Source: an uncultured Paracoccaceae bacterium (GTDB lineage Bacteria; Pseudomonadota; Alphaproteobacteria; Rhodobacterales; Rhodobacteraceae). From it: DNA of 64,000 nucleotides. The DNA lies in NCBI GenBank assembly GCA_947503765.1, contig CANNFA010000006.1:62001-126000 (forward strand), read 5' to 3'. Within the stretch, counting starts at the first letter, position 1; every line of letters starts with the position of its first letter. Made by a program: the position numbers and the translations under genes. Shown here in pieces: positions 46,249 to 56,196 of this stretch. The notes below the pieces were generated by a model that ran no database searches, was not told the origin of the DNA, and was given only the letters and a program-made list of their open reading frames with translations.

Positions 46249-48029
46249 TCAAGCGGCGGGCAGGGGGCAGGGCGGCCATAGACCGGCACGTCCAGCCCCA
46301 CCGCCCGCGCCTTGAGCTGCATGGCCACGAATTTCGAGTAGAACCGCGACAGCGCCAGGTTGCCGCCGTGAAACCACAGCGCCGGGTGCGCCGTCGGCTT
46401 CCACATGTTGCGCAATTCGCCCTGCCACGGGCCGGGATCGCCGCGCACGCCGGATCCGAGCCCCCAGCACGGCCCCAGCGCATCGGCGGTTTCGCGGTCC
46501 ACCAGCCCCGCCACCGCCTCGTTCATCGACTGGTAGCCGGTGCAGGCGACGATCACATCCGCCGCTTCCTCGCGCCCCGAGGCGAAGCGGATGCCGGTTT
46601 CGGTCAGCGTCTCGATCTCATCGCCGGCGATCACCTTGATCCCGCCTTCCGCGATCAGGGTCGAGGCGCCGGCGTCGATGTAATAGCCCGACGCGGTGCG
46701 CAGCGCGCGCATCATCAGGCCGGATTCGTCCTCGCCGAAATCATATGCGAACCCGGCCTTGCCGAGCGCGTCGTAGAAATCCGCGTCGCGGGCGCGGATT
46801 TTCTCGTAAAGCGGTTTCTGTTTCTCCGCGAACAGCGCATAGGGCGTGGCCGCGCCCAGAAGGTCGGCCTTTTCCGTGGTCAGCCCAGCCTGCACGGCCT
46901 GTTCGGAATAGGTGTCGAAACCAAGCTCCATCAGGGTTTCGGAGCGAACCACGATGGACGGGCGGCGCTGGAACATGGTGACATCTGCCCCCGCCTCCCA
47001 CAGGTCGAGCGCGACATCGTGGGCCGAAGAGCCCGCGCCGATGACCAGCGCGCGCTTGCCCTTGAACGGGGCGCCCTCGGCATATTGCGAGGAATGCAGA
47101 AGGGTGCCGGCGAAATCGTCCTGGCCGGGAAAATCGGGCAGGTTCGGCGGGCCGTAGGCGCCGGTGCAGAACACCAGCTGGCGCGGCGTCAGGGTCAACG
47201 TCTCGCCATCCGCGCGGCGCACGCGCACGTCCCATTCGCCGCGATCCTCGTGCCATGTCGCGGCCTCGGCCTCGGTGCCGGTCCAGGCGTCCAGCTCGAA
47301 GATCTGCGCATAGGCTTCCAGCCAGTCGCCCATCTTGTCCTTGGGGCAGAAAACGGGCCAGGTTTCGGGAAAGGGCAGGTAGGGCAGGTGGTCGTACCAG
47401 ACCGGATCGTGCAGCACGAGGCTGCGGTAGCGGTTGCGCCAGCTGTCGCCGATACGCGGGTTCTTCTCGACGATCAACGCCGGCACGTCCAGCTGTTTCA
47501 GCCGCGCCGCCAGCGCCACGCCGCCCTGGCCGCCGCCGACGATCAGAACCTCTGGCTGGTCCTCGCGGCCCAGCCGCGCGGTCGTTTCGGCGCGGCGTTC
47601 GGACCAGGTCTTGCGGGCGCGGTCGGCCCTGTGTTCGATCCCCTTGATCCGGGCGCTGCCGCGCGGATCCTCGTGGCCCTTCAGATCCTCCATTGCGGTC
47701 AGCAGGATATATCCCTTGCCATCCCGCAGCGTGACGCGCCCGGTTCCCCAGGCGGCGGCGGTTTCGAACGCGATCCAGGCGGCGATCCCGTCCTCGGTCC
47801 GCTCGGCCGGGCCGTCACGGCGCCAGCCGGTCGGGGCGGCCGTATCAAGGCAGGCCTCCAGCATCGCGGCGATGGCGCCGCGCCCCTCCATCGTGCGGAT
47901 GTTCCAGGTAAAGCTCAGCAGGTCACGCCAATAGCCGCCGGCCGCGAACAGGGCGGCTGCGGCGTCGGTGTCGCGGGCCTGAAGGGCGCTGTCCAGCGCG
48001 CCCAGCCAATCGTCAATCTGCTGTTCCAT
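46233..48029 (-). CDS. FAD/NAD(P)-dependent flavin-containing monooxygenase-like protein with N-terminal SnoaL/NTF2-like domain
   Basis: VLIVGGGQGGVALAARLKQLDVPALIVEKNPRIGDSWRNRYRSLVLHDPVWYDHLPYLPFPETWP; N-term MEQQIDDWLGALDSALQARDTDAAAALF. Confidence 0.92.
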   Translation of the reverse strand: MEQQIDDWLGALDSALQARDTDAAAALFAAGGYWRDLLSFTWNIRTMEGRGAIAAMLEACLDTAAPTGWRRDGPAERTEDGIAAWIAFETAAAWGTGRVTLRDGKGYILLTAMEDLKGHEDPRGSARIKGIEHRADRARKTWSERRAETTARLGREDQPEVLIVGGGQGGVALAARLKQLDVPALIVEKNPRIGDSWRNRYRSLVLHDPVWYDHLPYLPFPETWPVFCPKDKMGDWLEAYAQIFELDAWTGTEAEAATWHEDRGEWDVRVRRADGETLTLTPRQLVFCTGAYGPPNLPDFPGQDDFAGTLLHSSQYAEGAPFKGKRALVIGAGSSAHDVALDLWEAGADVTMFQRRPSIVVRSETLMELGFDTYSEQAVQAGLTTEKADLLGAATPYALFAEKQKPLYEKIRARDADFYDALGKAGFAYDFGEDESGLMMRALRTASGYYIDAGASTLIAEGGIKVIAGDEIETLTETGIRFASGREEAADVIVACTGYQSMNEAVAGLVDRETADALGPCWGLGSGVRGDPGPWQGELRNMWKPTAHPALWFHGGNLALSRFYSKFVAMQLKARAVGLDVPVYGRPAPCPPLDQAGL

Positions 48030-48068
48030 CTGCGGCTCCCCCGTCTTCGCCTCGCTCCTCTCCGAGTC

Positions 48069-48083
48069 TGTAACTTAATTACA
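48069..48083. promoter_or_regulatory. Operator candidate A: TGTAA-CTTAA-TTACA
   Basis: Perfect dyad, ~40 bp upstream of the 48029 start. Confidence 0.7.
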
Positions 48084-48143
48084 AAAATATTCCAGCCGCT
48101 TTTTCCTGGCAATTTCCCGGTGATAAAGGGTTCAAGCCATACC

Positions 48144-48169
48144 TTGACAGACCTGTAAGCGAGTTACAG
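48144..48169 (+). promoter_or_regulatory. TTGACA -35-like element plus operator B: TTGACA-N4-TGTAA-GCGAG-TTACA-G
   Basis: Palindrome 48153-48169 (CTGTAA/TTACAG), ~48 bp upstream of ABC ATPase start. Confidence 0.75.
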
Positions 48170-48216
48170 AGTTGAGGGACGAGTCGCGGCGAAAGCGGCT
48201 GTGCAGGGGGGGATGC

Positions 48217-49029
48217 ATGGCGACCAACACATCGGGGCAGGCAAAGCTGGCGATCCGAAATGCCGGCAAACGCTATGGTGCGGTCGTTGCGCTGGAAGGC
48301 TGCGCGCTGGAGGTGGAGGCGAACACCATCGTGTCCATCGTCGGGCCGTCGGGCTGCGGCAAGACCACGCTTCTGTGGTCGATGTCGGGCCTGCACGCCC
48401 TGTCCGAAGGCGAAATCCTGCTGGACGGCACCCCCATCGTCAAACCGCGCCCCGAGATCGGGCTGGTCTTCCAGGAGGCCAACCTGCTGCCCTGGCGCAA
48501 CCTGCTGGGCAACATCCTGTTCCCGTTCGAGGTCAAGGGCCAGAAACCCGACCGCGCCTGGATCGACCACCTGCTGGAGCGGGTGAACCTCAAGGGTTTC
48601 GAAAAGGCGTTCCCGAACGAGCTGTCGGGCGGGATGCAGCAGCGCGCGTCCATCGTGCGGGCGCTGTCGCTGCGCCCCTCGGTTCTGCTGATGGACGAGC
48701 CGTTCGGCGCGCTCGACGCCTTCACCCGCGAAGAGATGAACCAGCTGGTCGAGGAAATCTGGCTGGAGACCCAGACAACCATCGTCTTCATCACCCATTC
48801 CATCGAAGAGGCGCTGTTCCTGTCCGACAAGGTCGTCGTGCTGACACCGCGTCCGGGGCGGGTGCTGAACGTCTATGACGTGCCGTTCGCGCGGCCGCGC
48901 ACGATGGAGGTGATGGCGGGCAAGGATGCGTTCGACCTGCACCACCGGATCAAGGCGGACATCTACGGCCAGCAGCGCAGCGGCGGCGGCGCGGCGGCAG
49001 AGGCAAGCGGGGCGGCGGCAGCGGAATGA
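48217..49029 (+). CDS. ABC transporter ATP-binding protein (NitT/TauT type)
   Basis: GPSGCGKTT, LSGGMQQR, LLMDEPFGALD. Confidence 0.96.
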   Translation: MATNTSGQAKLAIRNAGKRYGAVVALEGCALEVEANTIVSIVGPSGCGKTTLLWSMSGLHALSEGEILLDGTPIVKPRPEIGLVFQEANLLPWRNLLGNILFPFEVKGQKPDRAWIDHLLERVNLKGFEKAFPNELSGGMQQRASIVRALSLRPSVLLMDEPFGALDAFTREEMNQLVEEIWLETQTTIVFITHSIEEALFLSDKVVVLTPRPGRVLNVYDVPFARPRTMEVMAGKDAFDLHHRIKADIYGQQRSGGGAAAEASGAAAAE

Positions 49030-49856
49030 CGGAGACGGCAATGAGCGACGAGGGCGGAGTCGGCGGCAGGGTCGGCAAGGGGCTGCAATCGCTGTCCACG
49101 TTCGGCAGCGGCACGACGCGGCTGGAAATCGCCGCGATCATCGCCACCGCGGTGATCGTGATCGGCGGGCTGGAGGCGGCGCTGCGCTGGTTCGAGGTAC
49201 CGCATTACATCCTGCCGCCGCCCTCGGCCATCGCGGTGGCGCTGGTCGGGGATTTCCCGCTGATCCTGCCGCATCTGGGCCATACGCTGGTGGTGCTGCT
49301 GTCGGGCTTTGCCATCGGCGCGGGGATCGGCATCTTTCTGGCCGCGATCATCACGCAGTTTCCCTTCGCGGAAAAGATCATCGCGCCCTATATCCTGATC
49401 CTCGTGACCACGCCGATGCTGGCGCTGGTGCCGCTGCTGATCCTGCGCTTCGGCTTCGGCTACGAGCCGCGGATCATCGCGGTGGCGCTGGCAAGCGGGC
49501 CGATGGTGATGATCAACTCGGCCACCGGCTTTCGCCGGGTCGATGCCAACAAGATCGCGCTGGCGCGGTCCTACGGCGCGTCGGTGCTGCAGATCTTCTG
49601 GAAGATCCGCGCGCCGATGGCGCTGCCGATGATCCTGGTCGGGCTGATGATCGGCGCGATCTTCGGGCTGCTGACGGCGGTGGGCGCGGAAATGGTCGGC
49701 GGCGGGTTCGGCCTCGGCAACCGGCTGACCACCTATTCGTCGATGATCCAGATGCCGCAATTCTTCGGGGTCGTGCTGATCCTGTCGTTCCTGGGCATCC
49801 TGATCTACGTGATCTTTTTCCTGATCGGCAAGAAATGGGCAAGCTGGGAGACCTGA
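49026..49856 (+). CDS. ABC transporter permease
   Basis: BPD-type permease (ALARSYGASVLQIFWKIRAPMALPMILVGLMIG). Confidence 0.94.
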   Translation: MTETAMSDEGGVGGRVGKGLQSLSTFGSGTTRLEIAAIIATAVIVIGGLEAALRWFEVPHYILPPPSAIAVALVGDFPLILPHLGHTLVVLLSGFAIGAGIGIFLAAIITQFPFAEKIIAPYILILVTTPMLALVPLLILRFGFGYEPRIIAVALASGPMVMINSATGFRRVDANKIALARSYGASVLQIFWKIRAPMALPMILVGLMIGAIFGLLTAVGAEMVGGGFGLGNRLTTYSSMIQMPQFFGVVLILSFLGILIYVIFFLIGKKWASWET

Positions 49857-49915
49857 GGCGCCGGGTCCGGCGCGGCAATCGAATGAACGGCGCAACAAAA
49901 CTGGGAGGAACAGAA

Positions 49916-51064
49916 ATGAAAACCGCACACACATCCGCACTGACGCGGCGGCGGCTGCTGCAGGTCTCGGCCGGCGGCGTGGCGCTGTCGACCCTTGGCA
50001 TTCCGCGCGGCGCGCGCGCCGAGGGCTATGACGGCCCCTTCACCTGGATCAGCCCGCGCGGCACGCTGGAGGTGCTGGATGATTACGGCTTCTGGGTCGG
50101 CAAGAAGCTGGGCTATTTCGACGATCTGGATGTCGAGATGCAGCCGGGGCCGTCGGACGGCACCGCGACGGTGAAATTCGTCGATGTCGGCCAGGCCGAC
50201 ATGGGCTTTCCGTCGCCCGGCGTGTTCTCGTTCGCGATCGAGAACGGCATGGACCTGAAATCGGTGTTCAGCATGGGCGCGCTCGACACGTTCAGCCTGG
50301 CCTTCCGCAAGGGCGAGGGGCCCGGCGACATCAAGCAGATCGAGGGCAAGACGATCCTTCTGGGCTCCGCCGCGTGGGAATCCATCGTCAACCCGATGCT
50401 GGCGGCGCAGGGCGTCGACACCTCGACCATCACCTATGTCGAGGCCGGCTGGCCGACCTGGGGCACCGCGCTGGCCGCGGGGCAGGGCGACGCCGCGCTG
50501 TCCTGGGAGGGGCTGCGCGCGGAGTGGATCAGCACCGGGCTGGAATTCGAATACTGGCTGGGCGTGCAGAACTCGCCCCTGCCGGCCAACACCTTCGTGG
50601 TGCGCGCGTCGGATCTGGAGGATGCGGACAAGGTCGCCTTCCTCGAGAAGTACCTGCGCGGCTGGGCCAAGGGCATGCAGGCGGCCGAACACAACCCCGC
50701 CGCCGCCGTGCACGCAGTGTTCGAGCAGTTCCCGACGCTGGCCAAGAACCTCGGGCCGGAGCTGGGCCTGATGTCGATCCTGCAGCAGATGAACGTGTTC
50801 CGCGGGGACATGTCCAAGCGCGAGGGCTGGGGCTGGCACGACATGGAAAGCTGGCAGACCTTCTTCGACATCTCGGCCGAGATCGGCCAGACGTCGAGCG
50901 CGATCCAGGCATCCGAGGTCTGCACCAACACGCTGATCGCGCCGGCCAACGACTTCGATCACGCAGCGGTCAAGGCCGATGCCGAGGCCGCCGATGTGCC
51001 GGCCGATCTGGCCGCCGTCGATGTCGAGGCGCTGAAGGCGTCGATGTTCGACCAGGCGATCTGA
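49916..51064 (+). CDS. ABC transporter substrate-binding protein (NMT1/THI5-like)
   Basis: Tat-like leader TRRRLLQVSAGGVALSTLG; FWVGKKLGYFDDLDVEMQPGPSDGTATVKFVDVGQADMGFP. Confidence 0.92.
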   Translation: MKTAHTSALTRRRLLQVSAGGVALSTLGIPRGARAEGYDGPFTWISPRGTLEVLDDYGFWVGKKLGYFDDLDVEMQPGPSDGTATVKFVDVGQADMGFPSPGVFSFAIENGMDLKSVFSMGALDTFSLAFRKGEGPGDIKQIEGKTILLGSAAWESIVNPMLAAQGVDTSTITYVEAGWPTWGTALAAGQGDAALSWEGLRAEWISTGLEFEYWLGVQNSPLPANTFVVRASDLEDADKVAFLEKYLRGWAKGMQAAEHNPAAAVHAVFEQFPTLAKNLGPELGLMSILQQMNVFRGDMSKREGWGWHDMESWQTFFDISAEIGQTSSAIQASEVCTNTLIAPANDFDHAAVKADAEAADVPADLAAVDVEALKASMFDQAI

Positions 51065-51081
51065 CGCCCCGGCGCGAAGGG

Positions 51082-51165
51082 TGCAACACCCGTCCCGGGC
51101 CTGACCCGGGACCTCCCCCTTTGCTCCGGGCGCGAGGCCCCGGGTCAGGCCCGGGGCGGGGTGCA
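51082..51165. repeat. Composite palindromic repeat: two hairpins inside a larger inverted repeat
   Basis: TCCCGGG-CCTGA-CCCGGGA (51093-51111) and GCCCCGGG-TCAGG-CCCGGGGC (51137-51157). Confidence 0.85.
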
Positions 51166-51256
51166 AAAAACGCAGGCGGCGCGCATGGGGCGGGCCGCCG
51201 GCGGCAAGACAGACAGGGCCGGCCGCCGTGCCGCGCCCCGGCAGGGAGAGTAGAAT

Positions 51257-52339
51257 ATGAGCGATCCGGTACGCATTCTCGTGGTGGGACTTGGCAACAT
51301 GGGAGCCAGCCACGCCAGCGCCTATCACCGCATGGACGGGTTCGAGATCGTGGGCCTGTGCTCGCGCAGTATCAAGTCCAGGGACCTGGCGGCCGAACTG
51401 GCCGGTTACCCGCGATTCGAGGATTACGAGGCCGCGCTGGCCGAGTTGAAGCCCGACGCGGTGTCGATCAACACCTGGCCCAACACCCATGCCGATTTCG
51501 CCATCAAGGCGATGGAGGCGGGCGCGCATGTCTTCATGGAAAAGCCCATCGGTACCACCAACGAAGAGGCCGAGGCCGTCGTCGCCAAGGCGCGCGAGAC
51601 GGGTCGCAAGCTGGTGCTGGGCTATATCCTGCGGGTGCACCCGTCGTGGATAAAGTTCATCGAACTGGGCAAGACGCTGGGCAAGCCGCTGGTGATGCGG
51701 CTGAACCTGAACCAGCAATCGTCCGGCGATGCGTGGATGTGGCACAAGAACCTGATCGACAGCCTGATCCCGATCGTCGATTGCGGCGTGCATTACGTCG
51801 ATGTGATGTGCCAGTTGACCGGCGCCAAGCCGGTGCGCGTGCACGGTATCGGCGCCAAGCTGTGGGCCGAGGCGGACAAGCAGAATTACGGCCATCTCCA
51901 TGTGACCTTCGATGACGGATCCGTGGGATGGTACGAGGCCGGCTGGGGCCCGATGATGTCGGAAACCGCGTTTTTCGTGAAGGATATCGTGGGGCCGAAG
52001 GGCGCGGTGTCGATGGTGCCGCAGGAAGAGGCCCGCGCCGATGCGGAAAAGCTGTCGGACAGCGCCGATATCGACAAGCACACCAAGACGGACGCGATCC
52101 GCTATCACCATGCCGAGGTCGACGCCGACAAGAATTTCGTCAAGGCGGACGAGATCACCTCGATGGAGGACGAGCCGGGCCACCAGGAACTCTGCGACCG
52201 CGAGCAGGAGTTCTTTCTCAACGCGATCCGCGAGGATGTGGATCTCGGGGAATTCATGGACGCCGCCGTGAACAGCCTGCGCATCGTGCTGGCCGCGGAA
52301 CAGAGCATCAAGGAGGAGCGGGCAATCACGCTCGACTGA
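51257..52339 (+). CDS. Gfo/Idh/MocA family oxidoreductase
   Basis: RILVVGLGNMGASHASAYHRM...GAHVFMEKPIGTTNEEAE. Confidence 0.94.
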   Translation: MSDPVRILVVGLGNMGASHASAYHRMDGFEIVGLCSRSIKSRDLAAELAGYPRFEDYEAALAELKPDAVSINTWPNTHADFAIKAMEAGAHVFMEKPIGTTNEEAEAVVAKARETGRKLVLGYILRVHPSWIKFIELGKTLGKPLVMRLNLNQQSSGDAWMWHKNLIDSLIPIVDCGVHYVDVMCQLTGAKPVRVHGIGAKLWAEADKQNYGHLHVTFDDGSVGWYEAGWGPMMSETAFFVKDIVGPKGAVSMVPQEEARADAEKLSDSADIDKHTKTDAIRYHHAEVDADKNFVKADEITSMEDEPGHQELCDREQEFFLNAIREDVDLGEFMDAAVNSLRIVLAAEQSIKEERAITLD

Positions 52340-52345
52340 AAAGCC

Positions 52346-53770
52346 ATGGAAGATATCGACAGACTGTACCGCACCTCCGACGCTGTCGGGCTGGCCGAAA
52401 GCGTGGCCAGGGGTGACGTGACCGCCGCCGATCTGGTCGAGGCCGGGGTGCGCGCCATCGAAGAGATGAACCCCGCGCTGAACGCGGTCATCCACAAGCT
52501 CTACGACATGGGGCGCGAAGGGGCGGACGCGGTGAAACCCGGCAGCAGCCCGCTGGCCGGGGTGCCCTTCCTGCTCAAGGAACTCGCGTCGGCCTGGAAG
52601 GGGGCGCCGGTGACCAATTCGTCGCGCTTCCTCAAGGACCAGGTGGCGCCCGAGGACAGCGAGATCAGCCGCCGGTTGCGCGCGGCCGGGCTGCTGCTGA
52701 TGGGCAAGTCGAACGCGCCGGAAAACGGCTGGTCGATCACCACCGAGCCGGCGCTCTACGGGCCGACCGTGAACCCCTGGGATGCCAGCGTCACCGCCGG
52801 CGGGTCCAGCGGCGGCACGGCGGCGGCCGTCGCCTCGGGCATGATCCCGATCGCCGAGGCCAGCGACGGCGCCGGGTCGATCCGCGTGCCGGCCTCGTGC
52901 TGCGGGCTGGTCGGGCTGAAGCCGTCGCGCGGCCGCGTGACGCTGTCGCCGATCGCCGATTTCTGGGCCGGCTGCGCCTATTTCCTGTGCAACTCGCGCA
53001 GCGTGCGCGACACGGCGGCCTATCTGGACGTGATCCAGGGCGCGCTGCCGGGCGATCCCTACTGGATCGCGCCGCCCGAGACGCCCTACATGACCCAGAT
53101 CGGGCGCGCACCGGGCAAGCTGCGCGTCGGGATGGTCACGGTGCCTCCGGGCGGCGGGCCGGTCGACCCCGAGATCGCGGCGCTGGTCGAAAAGGTGGGC
53201 AAGGTGCTGGAAGGGCTGGGCCACGACGTGACCGGCCACGAGATGTGGCTGCCCGAGGAGGCCTGGCGCACCTATACCGACATGACCTGCGTCGAATCCG
53301 CGGGGCTTTACGATTTCCTGGCCACCATCGTCGGCCGCCCGGTCACGCCCGAGGATGTCGAGCCGCTGACCTGGGCGATCATCGAGCGGGGCCGCGCCAC
53401 CAAGGGCACCGAGCATGCGCAGCGCATCGAGCAGGTGCGCCAGATGGCGCGCGGCATCGCGCAGGATCTGGACGGGTTCGACATCGTGCTGACCCCGACC
53501 CTGACCCAGAAACCGCGGCCCGTGGGCTACTACGACATGTCGATGACGGATCTGGACGCCTACAACGCGCTCTGGGCCGATAGCGTGTTCCAGTACCCGT
53601 TCAACATGTCCGGCCAGCCGGCGATCTCGCTGCCGCTGGGCGAGGCTGGCGGTCTGCCGGCGGGTGTGCAACTGATCGCGCGGCGCGGCGACGAGGGGCG
53701 GCTTCTGGCCCTGTCGGCGGTGCTGGAGACGGAAATGCCATGGTCCGGGCGGCACCCGCCCCGACCCTAG
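52346..53770 (+). CDS. Amidase (amidase signature family)
   Basis: GGSSGGTAAAVASGMIPIAEASDGAGSIRVPASCCGLVGLKPSRGRV. Confidence 0.95.
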   Translation: MEDIDRLYRTSDAVGLAESVARGDVTAADLVEAGVRAIEEMNPALNAVIHKLYDMGREGADAVKPGSSPLAGVPFLLKELASAWKGAPVTNSSRFLKDQVAPEDSEISRRLRAAGLLLMGKSNAPENGWSITTEPALYGPTVNPWDASVTAGGSSGGTAAAVASGMIPIAEASDGAGSIRVPASCCGLVGLKPSRGRVTLSPIADFWAGCAYFLCNSRSVRDTAAYLDVIQGALPGDPYWIAPPETPYMTQIGRAPGKLRVGMVTVPPGGGPVDPEIAALVEKVGKVLEGLGHDVTGHEMWLPEEAWRTYTDMTCVESAGLYDFLATIVGRPVTPEDVEPLTWAIIERGRATKGTEHAQRIEQVRQMARGIAQDLDGFDIVLTPTLTQKPRPVGYYDMSMTDLDAYNALWADSVFQYPFNMSGQPAISLPLGEAGGLPAGVQLIARRGDEGRLLALSAVLETEMPWSGRHPPRP

Positions 53771-53802
53771 GCGATGCAAGACGCAGTGAAGGAAAACGAC
53801 AG

Positions 53803-54933
53803 ATGACCAATGACCTTGTCCTGAAAGGGGGCCGCGTGCTGGACCCGGCCAGCGGGCTTGACGGTGCGGCCGATGTGGCCTTTCAGGGCGGCAAGCTGAC
53901 CGGGATCGGCGAGGGGCTGACCGGCGCCGAGGAGCAGGACGTCTCGGGCGCGCTGGTGATGCCGGGGATCATCGACCTGCACACCCATGTGTGGTGGGGC
54001 GGCACCTCGCTCAGCGTGCGGCCCGACCCCTACGCGGTACGCTGCGCGGCGACCACGCTGGTCGATGCGGGCAGCGCCGGGCCGGGAAATTTCGAGGGGT
54101 TCAAGGAACATGTCGTCGACCGTTCGGAGACGCGGATCCTGACCTTCCTGCATATCTCGTTTGCCGGGATCTATGCCTTCTCGCCCACGGTGATGGTCGG
54201 CGAAAGCCAGGACATGCGCCTGATGGCCCCGCGCGAGGCGGTGGCGATGGCGGCGCAATATCCCGATGACATCGTCGGCATAAAGGTGCGGGTCGGCAAG
54301 AATACCAGCGGGCCGAACGGCATCGCGCCGCTGGAACTGGCGCTGCAGGTCGGGGACGAGGCGGGGCTGCCCGTCATGGTGCATATCGACGAGCCCTCGC
54401 CGACCTACGAGGCGGTGGTGGACATGCTGCGTCCCGGCGACATCCTGACCCACTGCTTCCGCCCGTTTCCCAACGCGCCGATGCACCGCGACGGATCGGT
54501 GCGCGGCGCAATCCTGAAAGGGCGCGAACGCGGCGTTCTGTTCGACATCGCGCATGGGATGGGGGCGTTCTGGTGGAAATCGGCGCGCGCGATGATGGCC
54601 GCAGGCTTCCCGCCCGATGTCATCTCTTCCGACGTGCATACATTGTGCGAGAACGGGCCGGCCTGGGACGTGGTGCGCACGATGAACAAGCTGCTGGCGG
54701 TGGGCATGCCCTTGATGGACGTGGTGGCCGCCGCCACGCTGAACCCGGCAATGGCGCTGCGCCGCGCCGATCTGGGGCGGCTGGCCAAGGGCGGCATCGC
54801 CGATGCCAGCGTGATCGAGCTGCGCGACGAAAAGGTCGATCTGGAGGATGTGAAGGGCGAGATCGTCACCCACGATCAGCGCCTTGTGGCGCGCGGCATG
54901 GTTCTGAACGGCAAGTGGATCGCGGCGGCATGA
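53803..54933 (+). CDS. Amidohydrolase/deacetylase family metallohydrolase
   Basis: VMPGIIDLHTHVWWGGTSL; VISSDVHT; TLNPAMALRRADLGRLAKGGIADASVI. Confidence 0.93.
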   Translation: MTNDLVLKGGRVLDPASGLDGAADVAFQGGKLTGIGEGLTGAEEQDVSGALVMPGIIDLHTHVWWGGTSLSVRPDPYAVRCAATTLVDAGSAGPGNFEGFKEHVVDRSETRILTFLHISFAGIYAFSPTVMVGESQDMRLMAPREAVAMAAQYPDDIVGIKVRVGKNTSGPNGIAPLELALQVGDEAGLPVMVHIDEPSPTYEAVVDMLRPGDILTHCFRPFPNAPMHRDGSVRGAILKGRERGVLFDIAHGMGAFWWKSARAMMAAGFPPDVISSDVHTLCENGPAWDVVRTMNKLLAVGMPLMDVVAAATLNPAMALRRADLGRLAKGGIADASVIELRDEKVDLEDVKGEIVTHDQRLVARGMVLNGKWIAAA

Positions 54934-56105
54934 CACAGGTCTCCATCTGGGCGTATCCGTGGGATTTGCATGACATCGGTGTCGATGCGGCGATGGACCG
55001 CGTGGCCGCGCAGGGTGTGAACACGGTCAGCCTGGCGACTTCCTACCATGCCGGCCGGTTCCTGCAGCCCGGCAATCCGCGCCGGCGCGTGTGGTTCCCG
55101 CAGGACGGCACCGTCTATTACGCGCTGGACGAGGCACGCTGGCAGGGGGCGGAGATTCGCCCGCTCCAGGCGGATATCGTCGCGTCCGAAGGCGACTATC
55201 TGGCCGATCTGTGCGCGCGCCGCGATGCGGGCGGCCCCGCCGTGTCCTGCTGGACGGTGTGCCTGCACAACACGCGGCTCGGCATGGCGCATCCCGGCCA
55301 CGTCATGCGCAGCGCCCATGGCGATCCGCATTCCTACGCGCTGTGCCCGTCCAGCCCGGCGGCCCGCGCCTATGTCACCGGCATGGTGGCTGAGGTGACG
55401 GAACGCTACCGCCCCGACCGGATCGAGCTGGAAAGCCCCGATTTCATGGGCTTCGATCACGGCTTTCACCATGAAAAGGACGGGCTGGGTCTGCTGGAGG
55501 AAGAGACGTTCCTGCTGGGCGTCTGCTTTTGCGACCATTGCACCGCGCGGGCGGGCGCGGCGGGCGTACCCGCCCGCGCGGCGCGCGAGGCCGTGCGCGG
55601 GCTGCTGGATGCGGCCTTTGCCCGCGAATTGCCCGAGCCGCAGTTTCCGGATTTCCCCGAACGCGGGATCGACGCTTTCGACAGCCTGCCCGATCTGCAC
55701 GCCTATCTGCGCTGGCGGACCGAGCCGGTCACATCGCTGATCGCCGAGATCCGCGCGGCGGCGCATCCCGAAACCGCGGTGCTGCTGATCGACGCCGAGG
55801 GCAGTTGGGGCGGCGGGGTCGATACGGCGGCCGCCGCGGCCGAATGCGACGGGCTGCTTTACTGCGTCTACTTCACCCCGGCGGAACAGGTCGGCGCGGT
55901 GCTGGCGCAAGCGCGCGATGCAATCGGGCCGGACAAGACCCTGATCGCGGGGTTCCAGCTGTTCCACCCCGAGGTCGCGGGCGCGGGCGATCTGCGTGCC
56001 CGCGTCGCCGCCGCCGAGCCCTTTGTCGACGGGGTCAACTTCTACAATCTTGGCCTGGTCCCGCCCGCGCGGCTGGACTGGATCGGCGCGGCGCTGGCGG
56101 GATGA
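54930..56105 (+). CDS. Protein of unknown function, possible glycoside-hydrolase-like TIM barrel
   Basis: MTQVSIWAYPWDLHDIGVDAAMDRVAAQGVNTVSLATSYHAGRF...RYRPDRIELESPDFMGFDHGFHHEKDG; no firm family. Confidence 0.7.
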   Translation: MTQVSIWAYPWDLHDIGVDAAMDRVAAQGVNTVSLATSYHAGRFLQPGNPRRRVWFPQDGTVYYALDEARWQGAEIRPLQADIVASEGDYLADLCARRDAGGPAVSCWTVCLHNTRLGMAHPGHVMRSAHGDPHSYALCPSSPAARAYVTGMVAEVTERYRPDRIELESPDFMGFDHGFHHEKDGLGLLEEETFLLGVCFCDHCTARAGAAGVPARAAREAVRGLLDAAFARELPEPQFPDFPERGIDAFDSLPDLHAYLRWRTEPVTSLIAEIRAAAHPETAVLLIDAEGSWGGGVDTAAAAAECDGLLYCVYFTPAEQVGAVLAQARDAIGPDKTLIAGFQLFHPEVAGAGDLRARVAAAEPFVDGVNFYNLGLVPPARLDWIGAALAG

Positions 56106-56196
56106 GACTGCGGCGCAGCATACGCGGTCACTTGCGCCGGGCAGGCATGTTCCGACCGGCGCCGGGCCGTCCCATTTCCTCTGAAAGTGAGGCGCA

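Noticed and set aside
48926-51064. 712-aa ORF as a single protein
   Set aside because: N-terminal half is an off-frame reading of the permease; binding protein starts at 49916
49805-53779. 1324-aa minus-strand ORF
   Set aside because: Antisense to the permease/binding-protein/Gfo-Idh/amidase genes; His/Arg/Gln-rich low-information translation typical of shadow frames in high-GC DNA
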